Shown: piece after piece, positions 44,240 through 52,980 of the stretch
Layout of the letters: the number at the start of each line of letters is the position of its first letter
Numbering within the stretch: the stretch's first letter is position 1
Source of the DNA: CAHJXF01 sp038254545
GTDB taxonomy: Bacteria > Pseudomonadota > Gammaproteobacteria > Burkholderiales > Burkholderiaceae_D
Assembly (NCBI GenBank): GCA_038254545.1
Contig: JBBSGB010000004.1
Location: 1 to 64,000, forward strand
Direction: 5' to 3'
Length of the DNA: 64,000 nucleotides
Notes under the pieces: model-generated
Told to the model about the DNA's origin: nothing
The model's database searches: none
The model's input: only the letters and a program-made list of their open reading frames with translations
Program-made: the position numbers and the translations under genes

Positions 44240-44312
44240 GTCGTTCCCGCGAGCGCGAGAATACAGCGTCTTCAGCCCAACGTCGCTGGGCCCCCGCGTT
44301 CGCGGGAACGAC
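44240..44312. repeat. REP-like inverted repeat between dciA and lpxC
   Basis: Thirteen-base perfect arms, GTCGTTCCCGCGA (44240-44252) and its complement (44300-44312), enclose 47 nt that contain a smaller CAGCG/CGCTG pairing. It ends 2 bp from the lpxC stop and lies between convergent genes, so it probably serves as a bidirectional terminator. The CCCGCGA/TCGCGGG arms resemble dispersed palindromes common in Proteobacteria. Confidence 0.7.
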
Positions 44313-44314
44313 CG

Positions 44315-45259
44315 CTAGGCCGGCATCGCCTCGCTCGTGAGCCCGAACGTGAAGGCTCTTGGCGCCGCGGCCTCGTCGTCGAAGGTGACGACCTCGTAGG
44401 CGGACCCGTCGGCCAAGAGCGCGCGCAGCAGCCGATTGTTCATGCCGTGCCCCGATTTGTGCGCGCTGTATGAAGCGATCAGTGGGTGGCCGATCAGGTA
44501 CAGATCGCCGATCGCGTCGAGGATCTTGTGCTTCACGAACTCGGCCGAATCGCGCAGCCCCTCGCCGTTGAGGATGCGGTACTCGTCCATCACGATAGTG
44601 TTGTCGAAGCTGCCGCCGCGCGCGAGGCCCATCGAGCGCAGCGCCTCGGCCTCGTGCATGAAGCCGAAGGTGCGTGCTCGCGCAATGTCCTTGACATAGG
44701 AGGTATCGGCGAAGTCGATGCTGTGCTTCTGGCCGGTCGCGTCGATGGCCGGATGCTTGAAGTCGATCGAGAAATCGAGCTTGAATCCGAAATAGGGATC
44801 GAGCCGCACCCACGCGTCGTCGTCCTTGCCCGACACATCCGGAACGCGAACCTCGACGGCTTTGGTGACGCGGATGAATTTTTTCGCGCGCATTTGCTCC
44901 TCGATTCCCGCCGATTGCAGGAGGAACACGAACGAGCTCGCGCTGCCGTCCATGATCGGAATCTCTTCGGCCGTCACGTCGGCGTAGAGATTGTCGAGGC
45001 CCAGGCCTGCGCAGGCCGACATCAGATGCTCGACCGTCGAGACCTTGACGCCGCCGTTCTGCAGTGTCGATGCCAGGCGCGTATCGCCGACGCTGATCGC
45101 ACTGGCCGGCAGGTCGACGGGCGGATCGAGGTCGATGCGCCGGAACACGATGCCGGTGTCGGGCGGCGCCGGACGCAAGGTCAATACGACGCGCGTGCCC
45201 GAATGCAGGCCGATACCGGTGCTCTTGACGATTTGTCTGATGGTGCGTTGGCGCAGCAT
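44315..45259 (-). CDS. lpxC: UDP-3-O-acyl-N-acetylglucosamine deacetylase LpxC
   Basis: 314 residues. It carries out the committed step of lipid A synthesis, zinc-dependent deacetylation of UDP-3-O-acyl-GlcNAc. Zinc ligands H78 (STVEHLMSA), H244 and D248 (FVKHKILDAIGD) and the catalytic H271 (KSGHGMNN) are all present. It has its own upstream gap of 66 nt after the M1 peptidase gene, where a weak -10 (GATAAT, minus strand 45317-45322) is seen. The protein level is usually set by FtsH proteolysis through the C-terminus. Confidence 0.97.
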   Translation of the reverse strand: MLRQRTIRQIVKSTGIGLHSGTRVVLTLRPAPPDTGIVFRRIDLDPPVDLPASAISVGDTRLASTLQNGGVKVSTVEHLMSACAGLGLDNLYADVTAEEIPIMDGSASSFVFLLQSAGIEEQMRAKKFIRVTKAVEVRVPDVSGKDDDAWVRLDPYFGFKLDFSIDFKHPAIDATGQKHSIDFADTSYVKDIARARTFGFMHEAEALRSMGLARGGSFDNTIVMDEYRILNGEGLRDSAEFVKHKILDAIGDLYLIGHPLIASYSAHKSGHGMNNRLLRALLADGSAYEVVTFDDEAAAPRAFTFGLTSEAMPA

Positions 45260-45325
45260 GCTTTGCTTTTTTGGCGGTGGCTTCAGGACGGAATCTTCGA
45301 ATTTTTGCCGCGCGCGATTATCTCA

Positions 45326-48178
45326 TTACTGCTTCGGCAGATAGCTCTTTAGCGCCGCGCGTTGCGACTGTCGTGCCGCGATGCAGATGCCAATCTCCTC
45401 GATGCCCTGAGCGTAGTTGCGAGCGCCCCCCGGCACGCGGCTCGCCTTGTCGCTCAGTGTCGTTTCGAACTCGGTCTTCTGCGCCGGATCGCACAGTGCA
45501 GCGCCCAGGCGCGGAAACCACGCGGCAGCCGATTCAGGCGAGCGTTTGACGATCGCATCGTAGTGGCCGCGCAGATAGCGAAGCGCAAGCACGGCAGCGG
45601 CCTCGTCGTTGGCAGCACCCAGGCGCATCGCGAGCAGTCCATCGCGCGCGTCCGCCTTCTCCGCATACAGCGCGTCCCAGGCCGATTCGGCAAGCGCCGG
45701 ATCGCGAAACGACCCGAGGGCCGCGAGCACGTCGCGCCGGTCACTGCTCGTCACGCGACGAAGTGCTTCGAGATACGCGTCGAGCAGTTCGCGACCCGGC
45801 GGGCCCTGCGCGAATCGCGCAGCCGTTTTCATCGCGGCTCGAGCGCCAACGCGAAACGGCGCCTTGGCCGACAGCCATTCGCGCGCCAGACGCGTCGCTT
45901 CCTTTTGCAAACCGGCATCGTTGCCCATGTCGGCAACCCACGGCACCAGGCTCTGACGCTGGATCGCATCGCCGTCGTGATCGCCAGGCTTCGTGGTCCA
46001 GCCGAGCGCGCGGGCGCGCGCGCCGAAATTCTTTTGCACATAGCGCGCGAAGCCCTCGCGTTCGGCGGCGCCTTCGAGCCACGACGGTCGGATCACCGTG
46101 GCCAGATCGCTCGCGGCTTCGACCACCGGCAACTGCCGATGATTGGCGAAGCGCGCGGACAATTCGAGTGCGAGATCCGCGGGCCATTCGCCACCCGCAG
46201 TCAGCGTCGCGGCGTCATGCAGCGCAGGGATTGCTTCGGAAGGCAAGAGCGGCGTATGAACCAGCTGCTGCGTGAGTTCGGGCGTGAGCGACGATACGAA
46301 GTAGCCAACGCCGCCGCGATTGGACAGCACCCACTGCGGACAGCGCTCGCCCGATGGCAGCGGGACGACCGTGCGAGGCTCCTGGATCAAGGCGCAGGTT
46401 TCGTTGAAGTCGCCGCCGCGGCCGAACTGGAAACATGCGGGGAAGGTCCAGCGTTGTGTGGTTGCCTGCGGAGCGGACGTTGCGGCCGGCTGCGCGCTCG
46501 TCTGCTCGGTCGTCAGCCTGGCCGAGATATAACGCGACTGCATGACCACGAGCTTGGGCAGCCCCTTGCCATCGGAGCCGCAATCGAGCGAGACCGCAAG
46601 CCTTGGTACGCCCGGCTGCTCGATGAAGCTCTTGAGGCCTGCGATCGTCGCCGCATTTTCAGGTCCGGCCTCGGCGGCGATGGCGCGAAGGAAATCCTCG
46701 GACCGCGCGCTGCCCCGCGCGTGTTCGTAGAGATAGCGCCGCACGCCGTTCCTGAAGCGGTCCTCGCCGATCGCGTTCTCGAACATCGCCAGGATCGCCG
46801 CGCCCTTCTCGTAGCTAATCGTGTCGAACGCGTTGCCCAGATCGTCGAGCGAGTCGACCGGCTGCCGAACCTGACGCGTTGTCGCGAGGCGGTCGATCGC
46901 GATCGCTTCCTGGCGACGCTCGTCGCCCGACAGGCGCAACTGCCACGCGGGATAGAAGCGATCGACGATCTTGGGCGCCATCCAAGTCGCGAACGACTCG
47001 CTCAACCACACGTCGTTCCACCATTGCATCGTGACCAGATTCCCGTACCACTGGTGCGCCATCTCGTGCGCAGCCGCTTGCGCGTAATGGCGCCTGAAGC
47101 GCTCGCCGTCCTGCTCGGGTTTGGCGAGCATCAGCGGCATCTCGTACGCGATCAGGCCGACGTTCTCCATGGCGCCGAACCCGACCGTGATGGGGATCGC
47201 GACGGCGTCGAGCTTCTCGAACGGATAGGGCTGGCCGAAATAATCTTCGAGGAGCTCGAGCAGTTTCGGCGTCGACTCCTTCGCATAGCCCGCTTCGTTC
47301 GAGCGACCCTTGGGCACGAGATAACGCAGGGGCGTGCCCTTCTTTCCCGCCTTGCCTCCATCGACCACGTCGAAGGGACCTACCGCGAACGCGATCAGGT
47401 AGGAAGGAAGCGGCGGCGTCGGCGCGAAGCGCACGCGCTTCATCGGCATCGCAGGCGCGATCGATGCCGATAGCGACGGCGCGGGTGATGACGCCACAGC
47501 GCCCTTGCGCGCGGGCACTTCAGCGACCGGTGCGGTGAATGGCTCTTCGCCCGCGATCGGCATGTTCGATGCCGCGACGTCGCTCGCCGGCACGATCAGC
47601 GTCAGATGCCAGGGCGTCTTCCATTGCGGCTCGTCGAAGCACGGAAATGCCCGCCGCGCGTCGGTCGCTTCGAACTGCGTGAACGCGTACCAGGACTCGC
47701 CATCGGCCTGCTTGAAGATGCCTTCCGTCTCGGTGCGATCGATCACGCCGTCGTAGTCGAGCGTGAGGACCGCGCGGCCCGCAGGCACTTGCGACGCGAA
47801 TCGAAGGCCGACGAATTCGGCTCCGCCCGCCACCGTCTTCGCGGCAAAGTTCTTGCCGTTGGCGACCAGGCTCGCGCTGCGGATGTCGAGTCGCTTGGCG
47901 TTGAGCCAGAAGAACTCGGTGGGCCTGGCGAGTTCGACGTGAATCACGAGGTGCCCCGAGAAGCGCTCCTGCGTGGGCACGACCGTGAGTTCGGCCTCAT
48001 AGGCCAGCGGCTTGACCGCGTCGCCGAGTTGCATCGCGGGCGGCGTCGGCGGCGACACTGCCGCCTTGACTCGCTTGCGCGGTGCGCCCATCGCGAGAGG
48101 CAGCGCGATGCCAACCGCCATCAACACCGCGGCCAGGCGTGTTGCAAACGGCACCGCGAGCTTCAGCCCGCGCGCCAT
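45326..48178 (-). CDS. M1-family zinc metallopeptidase (aminopeptidase N type)
   Basis: 950 residues from the ATG at 48178, chosen for its signal peptide (LAVPFATRLAAVLMAVGIAL, cut near AMGAP); a GTG at 48241 is possible. The M1 signature is clear: exopeptidase motif GAMEN and zinc site HEMAHQWYGN with the third ligand in WLSESFATW. A C-terminal ERAP1-like helical domain follows. It is exported, unlike cytoplasmic PepN. The gene lies between ftsZ and lpxC, which are usually adjacent or separated by a short gene in this order. About 200 nt separate it from ftsZ, with a stable hairpin between. Confidence 0.93.
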   Translation of the reverse strand: MARGLKLAVPFATRLAAVLMAVGIALPLAMGAPRKRVKAAVSPPTPPAMQLGDAVKPLAYEAELTVVPTQERFSGHLVIHVELARPTEFFWLNAKRLDIRSASLVANGKNFAAKTVAGGAEFVGLRFASQVPAGRAVLTLDYDGVIDRTETEGIFKQADGESWYAFTQFEATDARRAFPCFDEPQWKTPWHLTLIVPASDVAASNMPIAGEEPFTAPVAEVPARKGAVASSPAPSLSASIAPAMPMKRVRFAPTPPLPSYLIAFAVGPFDVVDGGKAGKKGTPLRYLVPKGRSNEAGYAKESTPKLLELLEDYFGQPYPFEKLDAVAIPITVGFGAMENVGLIAYEMPLMLAKPEQDGERFRRHYAQAAAHEMAHQWYGNLVTMQWWNDVWLSESFATWMAPKIVDRFYPAWQLRLSGDERRQEAIAIDRLATTRQVRQPVDSLDDLGNAFDTISYEKGAAILAMFENAIGEDRFRNGVRRYLYEHARGSARSEDFLRAIAAEAGPENAATIAGLKSFIEQPGVPRLAVSLDCGSDGKGLPKLVVMQSRYISARLTTEQTSAQPAATSAPQATTQRWTFPACFQFGRGGDFNETCALIQEPRTVVPLPSGERCPQWVLSNRGGVGYFVSSLTPELTQQLVHTPLLPSEAIPALHDAATLTAGGEWPADLALELSARFANHRQLPVVEAASDLATVIRPSWLEGAAEREGFARYVQKNFGARARALGWTTKPGDHDGDAIQRQSLVPWVADMGNDAGLQKEATRLAREWLSAKAPFRVGARAAMKTAARFAQGPPGRELLDAYLEALRRVTSSDRRDVLAALGSFRDPALAESAWDALYAEKADARDGLLAMRLGAANDEAAAVLALRYLRGHYDAIVKRSPESAAAWFPRLGAALCDPAQKTEFETTLSDKASRVPGGARNYAQGIEEIGICIAARQSQRAALKSYLPKQ

Positions 48179-48336
48179 CGCATCAGGCCGGGTCGGCAAA
48201 GGGCGACTCGATGAAATGCACTGCGAGGAGACGATAGGCACAGCGCAATTTTACCCGTCGCATCGATGTGTCATTTCCACGCAAATGCGAACGAAGCGTG
48301 GACGGCGCATCGACGATGTGTATCCGTGCGGCGACA

Positions 48337-48369
48337 CGCAGGGCTTCGCGATGTCGCCGAAGCCCTGCG
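48337..48369 (-). terminator. Stable hairpin after ftsZ
   Basis: Eleven-base perfect arms (48337-48347 with 48359-48369) around an 11-nt loop, beginning 13 nt past the ftsZ stop codon. There is no T-run, so it may be a Rho-dependent end or an mRNA-stabilising stem rather than a classical terminator. Confidence 0.5.
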
Positions 48370-48382
48370 CACCCACCCGCGT

Positions 48383-49606
48383 TCAGTCCGCCTGCTTGCG
48401 CAGGAAGGCCGGGATCTCGAGGCGATCCATACCGCTCTCCTCGAGCGCCGACACGCGTGCAGCCGCATGCTCGCGCGTGTTGCGCCACACCGCCGGCTGA
48501 TCGTATTGGCCGTAATCGCCGCCGCCACCATTGCCGCCGCTGTTTCCCCCATTACTGCCGACGTGCACAGACGAACCGATCGCCGACATCGGCGCATCGT
48601 GGGTGCCGGTCCGAAGCATCGGCTGGGCCGACGGCACCAGCTGCGGACGCTGCTTGGCACGGCCCAGCCCAGTCGCAACTACCGTCACGCGCAGGTTGTC
48701 GCCCATCGTGTCGTCGTAGACCGCGCCCATGATGACGGTCGCGTCTTCAGCCGCGAAGGCGCTGATGGTCTCCATCACCGTGCGCGTCTCACGCAGCTTC
48801 AACGTGCGGCTCGCGGTGATGTTGACCAGCACGCCGCGCGCGCCCGACAGATCGACGCCTTCGAGCAGCGGGCTCGTGACCGCCTGCTCGGCCGCAAGCC
48901 GCGCGCGGTCGATGCCGGCCGCCATCGCGGTACCCATCATCGCCTTGCCCTGCTCGCTCATCACCGTCTTCACGTCTTCGAAGTCGACGTTGATCAGGCC
49001 ATCGACCTTGATGATCTCGGCGATGCCGGCCACCGCGTTGTGCAGCACATCGTCGGCGCACTTGAAGCACGCGTCCATTTCGGCGTCCTCGCCCATCACC
49101 TCTTCGAGCTTCTCGTTCAACACCACGATCAGCGAATCGACGTGGGTGCCGAGGCTTTCGAGCCCGTCTTCGGCTGTGCGCATCTTGCGAACGCCCTCGA
49201 ATGCGAACGGCTTCGAGACCACGCCCACCGTCAGGATGCCCATCTCCTTGGCGACCTGCGCGACGATCGGCGCTGCGCCTGTTCCGGTGCCGCCACCCAT
49301 GCCCGCGGTGATGAACACCATGTGCGCGTCCTTCAGCGCTTCGGCGATGCGCTCGCGCGCTTCTTCGGCCGCCGCACGTCCGGCTTCGGGCTTGGCACCC
49401 GCCCCAAGACCAGTCTTGCCGAGCTGGATCACGTTCTCGGCTTTGGAGCGCGCCAGCGCCTGCGCGTCGGTATTCGCGCAGATGAATTCCACCCCCTGCA
49501 CACCGCGGTTGATCATGTGCTGCACGGCATTGCCGCCCGCACCCCCGACGCCGATCACCTTGATGACCGCGCCCTGTGTTTCGTTCTCCAGCATTTCAAA
49601 CGTCAT
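48383..49606 (-). CDS. ftsZ: Cell division protein FtsZ
   Basis: 407 residues from the ATG at 49606, which has GGAGG 6 nt upstream; an ATG seven codons earlier lacks one. FtsZ is the tubulin-like GTPase that forms the Z ring. The GTP-binding loop is GGGTGTG at 104-110, with NTDAQAL and the synergy-loop residues DVKTVMSEQGKAMMG. A glycine/asparagine-rich linker leads to the C-terminal peptide DRLEIPAFLRKQ that binds FtsA and ZipA. It follows ftsA after 190 nt. Confidence 0.98.
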   Translation of the reverse strand: MTFEMLENETQGAVIKVIGVGGAGGNAVQHMINRGVQGVEFICANTDAQALARSKAENVIQLGKTGLGAGAKPEAGRAAAEEARERIAEALKDAHMVFITAGMGGGTGTGAAPIVAQVAKEMGILTVGVVSKPFAFEGVRKMRTAEDGLESLGTHVDSLIVVLNEKLEEVMGEDAEMDACFKCADDVLHNAVAGIAEIIKVDGLINVDFEDVKTVMSEQGKAMMGTAMAAGIDRARLAAEQAVTSPLLEGVDLSGARGVLVNITASRTLKLRETRTVMETISAFAAEDATVIMGAVYDDTMGDNLRVTVVATGLGRAKQRPQLVPSAQPMLRTGTHDAPMSAIGSSVHVGSNGGNSGGNGGGGDYGQYDQPAVWRNTREHAAARVSALEESGMDRLEIPAFLRKQAD

Positions 49607-49763
49607 GACGACCTCCGATTGATTCATAAAGATTCAGGACACGATTCAGGAACCAGGACTTGGGATTCGGCGAAAAGCTAAGTCCAAAATCCTTGTTCCT
49701 TTCCGTTCAACACCACTTCGCGTACCACCTCACTGCCCTACTCCAACAAAACCGCCACAGGTA

Positions 49764-49787
49764 CGAGGTTCGCGCGAGCGAACCTCG
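49764..49787. repeat. Hairpin between ftsA and ftsZ
   Basis: Ten-base perfect arms, CGAGGTTCGC and GCGAACCTCG, around the loop GCGA, beginning 9 nt past the ftsA stop. No T-run follows. It could act as a partial terminator or as an mRNA processing/stability element that lets ftsZ be expressed at a higher level than the upstream genes. Confidence 0.55.
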
Positions 49788-49796
49788 CTCCCGTGA

Positions 49797-51029
49797 TCAA
49801 AAATTCCCGACGAACCATTCGCGCATGCGTTGGAAGATGTCCTTCACTCCGCCGCGCGACTGCGACGCGCGGCGTCCGCGCAGACGCTGCACGCGCGCCT
49901 CCTGCAGCAATCCCATCGCGGTCGAGAAGCGCGGGCTCTTGACTACGTCCGACAAGTTACCCACGTAGTCCGGCACGCCCAGGCGCACAGGCTTGAGAAA
50001 GATGTCTTCGCCGAGCTCGACCATGCCATCCATCAGCGACGTGCCGCCGGTCAACACCACGCCCGACGACAGCAACTCTTCGTAGCCCGACTCGCGCACC
50101 ACCTGCTGGACCAGCGAGAACAATTCTTCGACGCGCGGCTCGATCACGGCAGCGAGCGCCTGGCGGCTCAGCATGCGCGGCCCGCGTTCGCCGATGCCGG
50201 GCACCTCGATCATGTCGTCGGCGTTGGCCAGCACCTGCTTGGCGGTGCCGTGCGAAACCTTGATGTCCTCGGCGTCGGCCGTGGGCGTGCGCAGCGCCAT
50301 CGCGATGTCGTTGGTGATCTGGTCGCCCGCGATCGGGATCACCGCGGTGTGACGGATTGCGCCGCCGGTGAAGATCGCGATGTCGGTGGTGCCGCCGCCG
50401 ACATCGACCAGCACCACACCCAGTTCCTTCTCGTCGTCGGTAAGCACCGCGAGGCTGGACGCGAGCGGCTGCAGGATCAGGTCCTGCACTTCCAGTCCGC
50501 AGCGGCGCACGCACTTGACGATGTTCTGCGCGGCGCTCACCGCGCCCGTGACGATGTGGACCTTGACCTCGAGGCGCATGCCGCTCATGCCCAGTGGCTC
50601 GCGCACGTCTTCCTGCCCGTCGACGATGAACTCCTGCGTCAATACGTGCAGCATCTGCTGGTCGCCGGGGATGCTGACCGCCTTCGCGGTCTCGACCACA
50701 CGGGCGATATCGGCGGACGTCACTTCCTTGTCCTTGATCGCCACCATGCCGCTCGAGTTGAAGCTCTTGATGTGGCTGCCAGCGATGCCGGTATAGACGT
50801 CGCGAATCTTGCAGTCAGCCATCAGCTCGGCTTCTTCGAGCGCGCGCTGGATCGAGTTGACCGTGGTCTCGATGTTGACGACTACGCCCTTCTTCAAACC
50901 CTTCGACTCGTGTTGACCCATGCCGATCACGTCGAAGCGACCGTCGGGCTGCAGCTCCGCGACCACCGCCACGACCTTCGACGTGCCGATGTCGAGGCCG
51001 ACGATCAGATCCTTGGTTTCCTTGGTCAT
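49797..51029 (-). CDS. ftsA: Cell division protein FtsA
   Basis: 410 residues. FtsA is an actin-like ATPase that ties FtsZ to the membrane. The N-terminus LIVGLDIGTSKVVAVVAEL is the phosphate-1 motif, VVLVDVGGGTTDIAIF the phosphate-2 motif, and VVLTGGTSLMDGMVEL the adenosine motif; the SHS2 (1C) domain lies between. The C-terminal amphipathic helix (GVKDIFQRMREWFVGNF) binds the membrane. The start overlaps the ftsQ stop by 4 nt. Confidence 0.97.
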   Translation of the reverse strand: MTKETKDLIVGLDIGTSKVVAVVAELQPDGRFDVIGMGQHESKGLKKGVVVNIETTVNSIQRALEEAELMADCKIRDVYTGIAGSHIKSFNSSGMVAIKDKEVTSADIARVVETAKAVSIPGDQQMLHVLTQEFIVDGQEDVREPLGMSGMRLEVKVHIVTGAVSAAQNIVKCVRRCGLEVQDLILQPLASSLAVLTDDEKELGVVLVDVGGGTTDIAIFTGGAIRHTAVIPIAGDQITNDIAMALRTPTADAEDIKVSHGTAKQVLANADDMIEVPGIGERGPRMLSRQALAAVIEPRVEELFSLVQQVVRESGYEELLSSGVVLTGGTSLMDGMVELGEDIFLKPVRLGVPDYVGNLSDVVKSPRFSTAMGLLQEARVQRLRGRRASQSRGGVKDIFQRMREWFVGNF

Positions 51030-51970
51030 CGTGTTGCTTTCACTTCGGGTTTGGTCGAACGATTGTCGAGTTCAGGGCGTGGCGATACCGGCTTCTTTGA
51101 CGCCGGTTTCGGCACCTGTTTTTGCACAGCGCGGGTCGCGGTCTTCGCACCCTCTGGGGCCAGCCGCAAGCCTTCGGCGCGCAGTGCGAATCCATTCGGA
51201 TAGCGCAGGTCGATCAAGGTCGGTCTGGCCCAGCGCGCAGTCAGTTGCGGCCACGCGTTGATCATCCGCAGCACGCGCTCGGGAATCGTGTTGGCGTCGC
51301 GCTCGCGGCCGATTTCGATCGTCAGGCCGTCGCTGCTTTTGCCTCCACTTTCGGCTTCGGACCCGTTGTCGATGTGGATGCTCCACGCGTAGCGGGGCGA
51401 CAGCGCGACCTGGTCGGGGACCAGCGACAGCCGCGCGAGCCAGCTTTTCAAGTCGACGTAGCGCGAAGCAACGTCGCGCTCGCTGCCCACCGGTCCGGAC
51501 AATTCGGGCAAGGGCGTCTCACTGTCTTCTTCCGCCTCTTCGGAATTGGCCACAAACAGTTCGCCGAAGGTATTTACGTATCGGCCGTCGTCCCACGCGC
51601 CGAGCACCTGATGTTCCTCGACCTTCACGACGAGGCGGTTGGGCCATTCGCGCCGCACCTGCGCACGACGCACCCACGCAACGCTTTCGATCGCACGACG
51701 GACGACTTCGAGATCGACCGTGAGGAAGTTGTTGCGCGTGGTGTTGAGGATCAGCGGGATCGCTTGCTGGCGAATCGTCGTAACGTTGACATGACGGAAG
51801 GGTTGAACGGCCACAGCGTCGACCACCACATCGGGTTCGACCCGGATCGACTTCAACGCGAACATCGGACGACGCGACGCCCACGCGGCCGCACCCGCCG
51901 CGAATGCGGCGACGGCCACTAGCGCGACCACCAGCGCAGCTAAGTTGAGGACGCGCGGGCTATCCCACAT
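51026..51970 (-). CDS. ftsQ: Cell division protein FtsQ
   Basis: 314 residues from the ATG at 51970 that overlaps the ddl stop (TGATG); longer frames overlap ddl. Single membrane helix at about 7-28, then a POTRA domain (MFALKSIRVEP, IESVAWVRRAQVRREWPNRL) and the FtsQ beta domain. It links the cytoplasmic Z ring with FtsB/FtsL in the periplasm. The C-terminus is extended by a basic, proline/lysine-rich tail of about 40 residues. Confidence 0.94.
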   Translation of the reverse strand: MWDSPRVLNLAALVVALVAVAAFAAGAAAWASRRPMFALKSIRVEPDVVVDAVAVQPFRHVNVTTIRQQAIPLILNTTRNNFLTVDLEVVRRAIESVAWVRRAQVRREWPNRLVVKVEEHQVLGAWDDGRYVNTFGELFVANSEEAEEDSETPLPELSGPVGSERDVASRYVDLKSWLARLSLVPDQVALSPRYAWSIHIDNGSEAESGGKSSDGLTIEIGRERDANTIPERVLRMINAWPQLTARWARPTLIDLRYPNGFALRAEGLRLAPEGAKTATRAVQKQVPKPASKKPVSPRPELDNRSTKPEVKATR

Positions 51971-52980
51971 CAGTGGTCGTCCTTTGAGGTGGCGGTGACG
52001 AATGCATCGGAAAGCTTCGCGCGGCGCGTCTTCAGCCGTGCACTCGCCAGCACTTCGACACACAGGTCTTCGTAGCTCAGGCCGACCGCGCGCGCGGCCA
52101 TCGGCACGAGCGAGTGGCCGGTCATGCCGGGCGAGGTGTTGACTTCGAGCAGGAAGGGCTCGGAGTCGCTGGCCCTCAACATGAAATCCACGCGACCCCA
52201 GCTTTCGCAGCCGATCGCATCGAAGGCTTCGAGCGCGACGCTGCGGATGCGCGCAGCAAGGTCGTCGGCGATGGTCGCGGGACAGACATAGCGCGTGTCG
52301 TCGGTGAAGTACTTGTTCTGGTAATCGTAATTGCCTTCGGGCGCGACGATCTCGATGATCGGCAGCGCTTCGAGTCGACCCTCGAGCTCGACGATCGCCA
52401 CCGTGAGTTCGCGACCGGTGATGAATTCTTCCGCGAGCACCACGTCGTCGAAGCGGGCGGCCAGCGCATACGCGTCATGCATCTGCGAATAGCCCGCGAC
52501 CTTCGAGATGCCGATGGTCGAGCCTTCGTGCGGCGGCTTGACGATCAGCGGCAAGCCCAGCGCATCGGGCACGCGGCGCAACTCGCCGCTGTTGAAAGAT
52601 CGCGCATCGAGCACTGCATAACGCGGCGTCTGCAGGCCATGGTTCTCCCAGATGCGCTTGGTGAACACCTTGTCCATCGCGACTGCCGAACCCATCACGC
52701 CGCTGCCGGTGTACGGGATGCCGAGCAGTTCGAGCGCGCCCTGAATCGCGCCGTCTTCGCCGAAGCGTCCGTGCAGCGCGATGAAGACGCGCGCATAAGC
52801 TTCTGTCGCAAGCTCGCCAAGCTGACGCTCGGCGGGATCGAAGGCATGCGCATCGACACCTTTCGATTTCAGGGCCGCGAGCACGCCCTTGCCCGACATC
52901 AGCGATATCTCGCGCTCGGCCGACATGCCGCCCAGCAGCACGCCGACCTTGCCGAAGGCTTGTGGATCGCGCGCTCTCAT
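51970..52980 (-). CDS. ddl: D-alanine--D-alanine ligase
   Basis: 336 residues. It makes D-Ala-D-Ala for MurF. ATP-grasp motifs: VGVLLGGMSAEREISLMSG near the N-terminus, HGRFGEDGAIQGALELLGIPYTG-type HGRFGEDGAIQG, PLIVKPPHEGSTIGI, and FLLEVNTSPGMTGHS with the magnesium ligands. Located within dcw it corresponds to ddlB. The start overlaps the murC stop by 4 nt. Confidence 0.96.
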   Translation of the reverse strand: MRARDPQAFGKVGVLLGGMSAEREISLMSGKGVLAALKSKGVDAHAFDPAERQLGELATEAYARVFIALHGRFGEDGAIQGALELLGIPYTGSGVMGSAVAMDKVFTKRIWENHGLQTPRYAVLDARSFNSGELRRVPDALGLPLIVKPPHEGSTIGISKVAGYSQMHDAYALAARFDDVVLAEEFITGRELTVAIVELEGRLEALPIIEIVAPEGNYDYQNKYFTDDTRYVCPATIADDLAARIRSVALEAFDAIGCESWGRVDFMLRASDSEPFLLEVNTSPGMTGHSLVPMAARAVGLSYEDLCVEVLASARLKTRRAKLSDAFVTATSKDDH

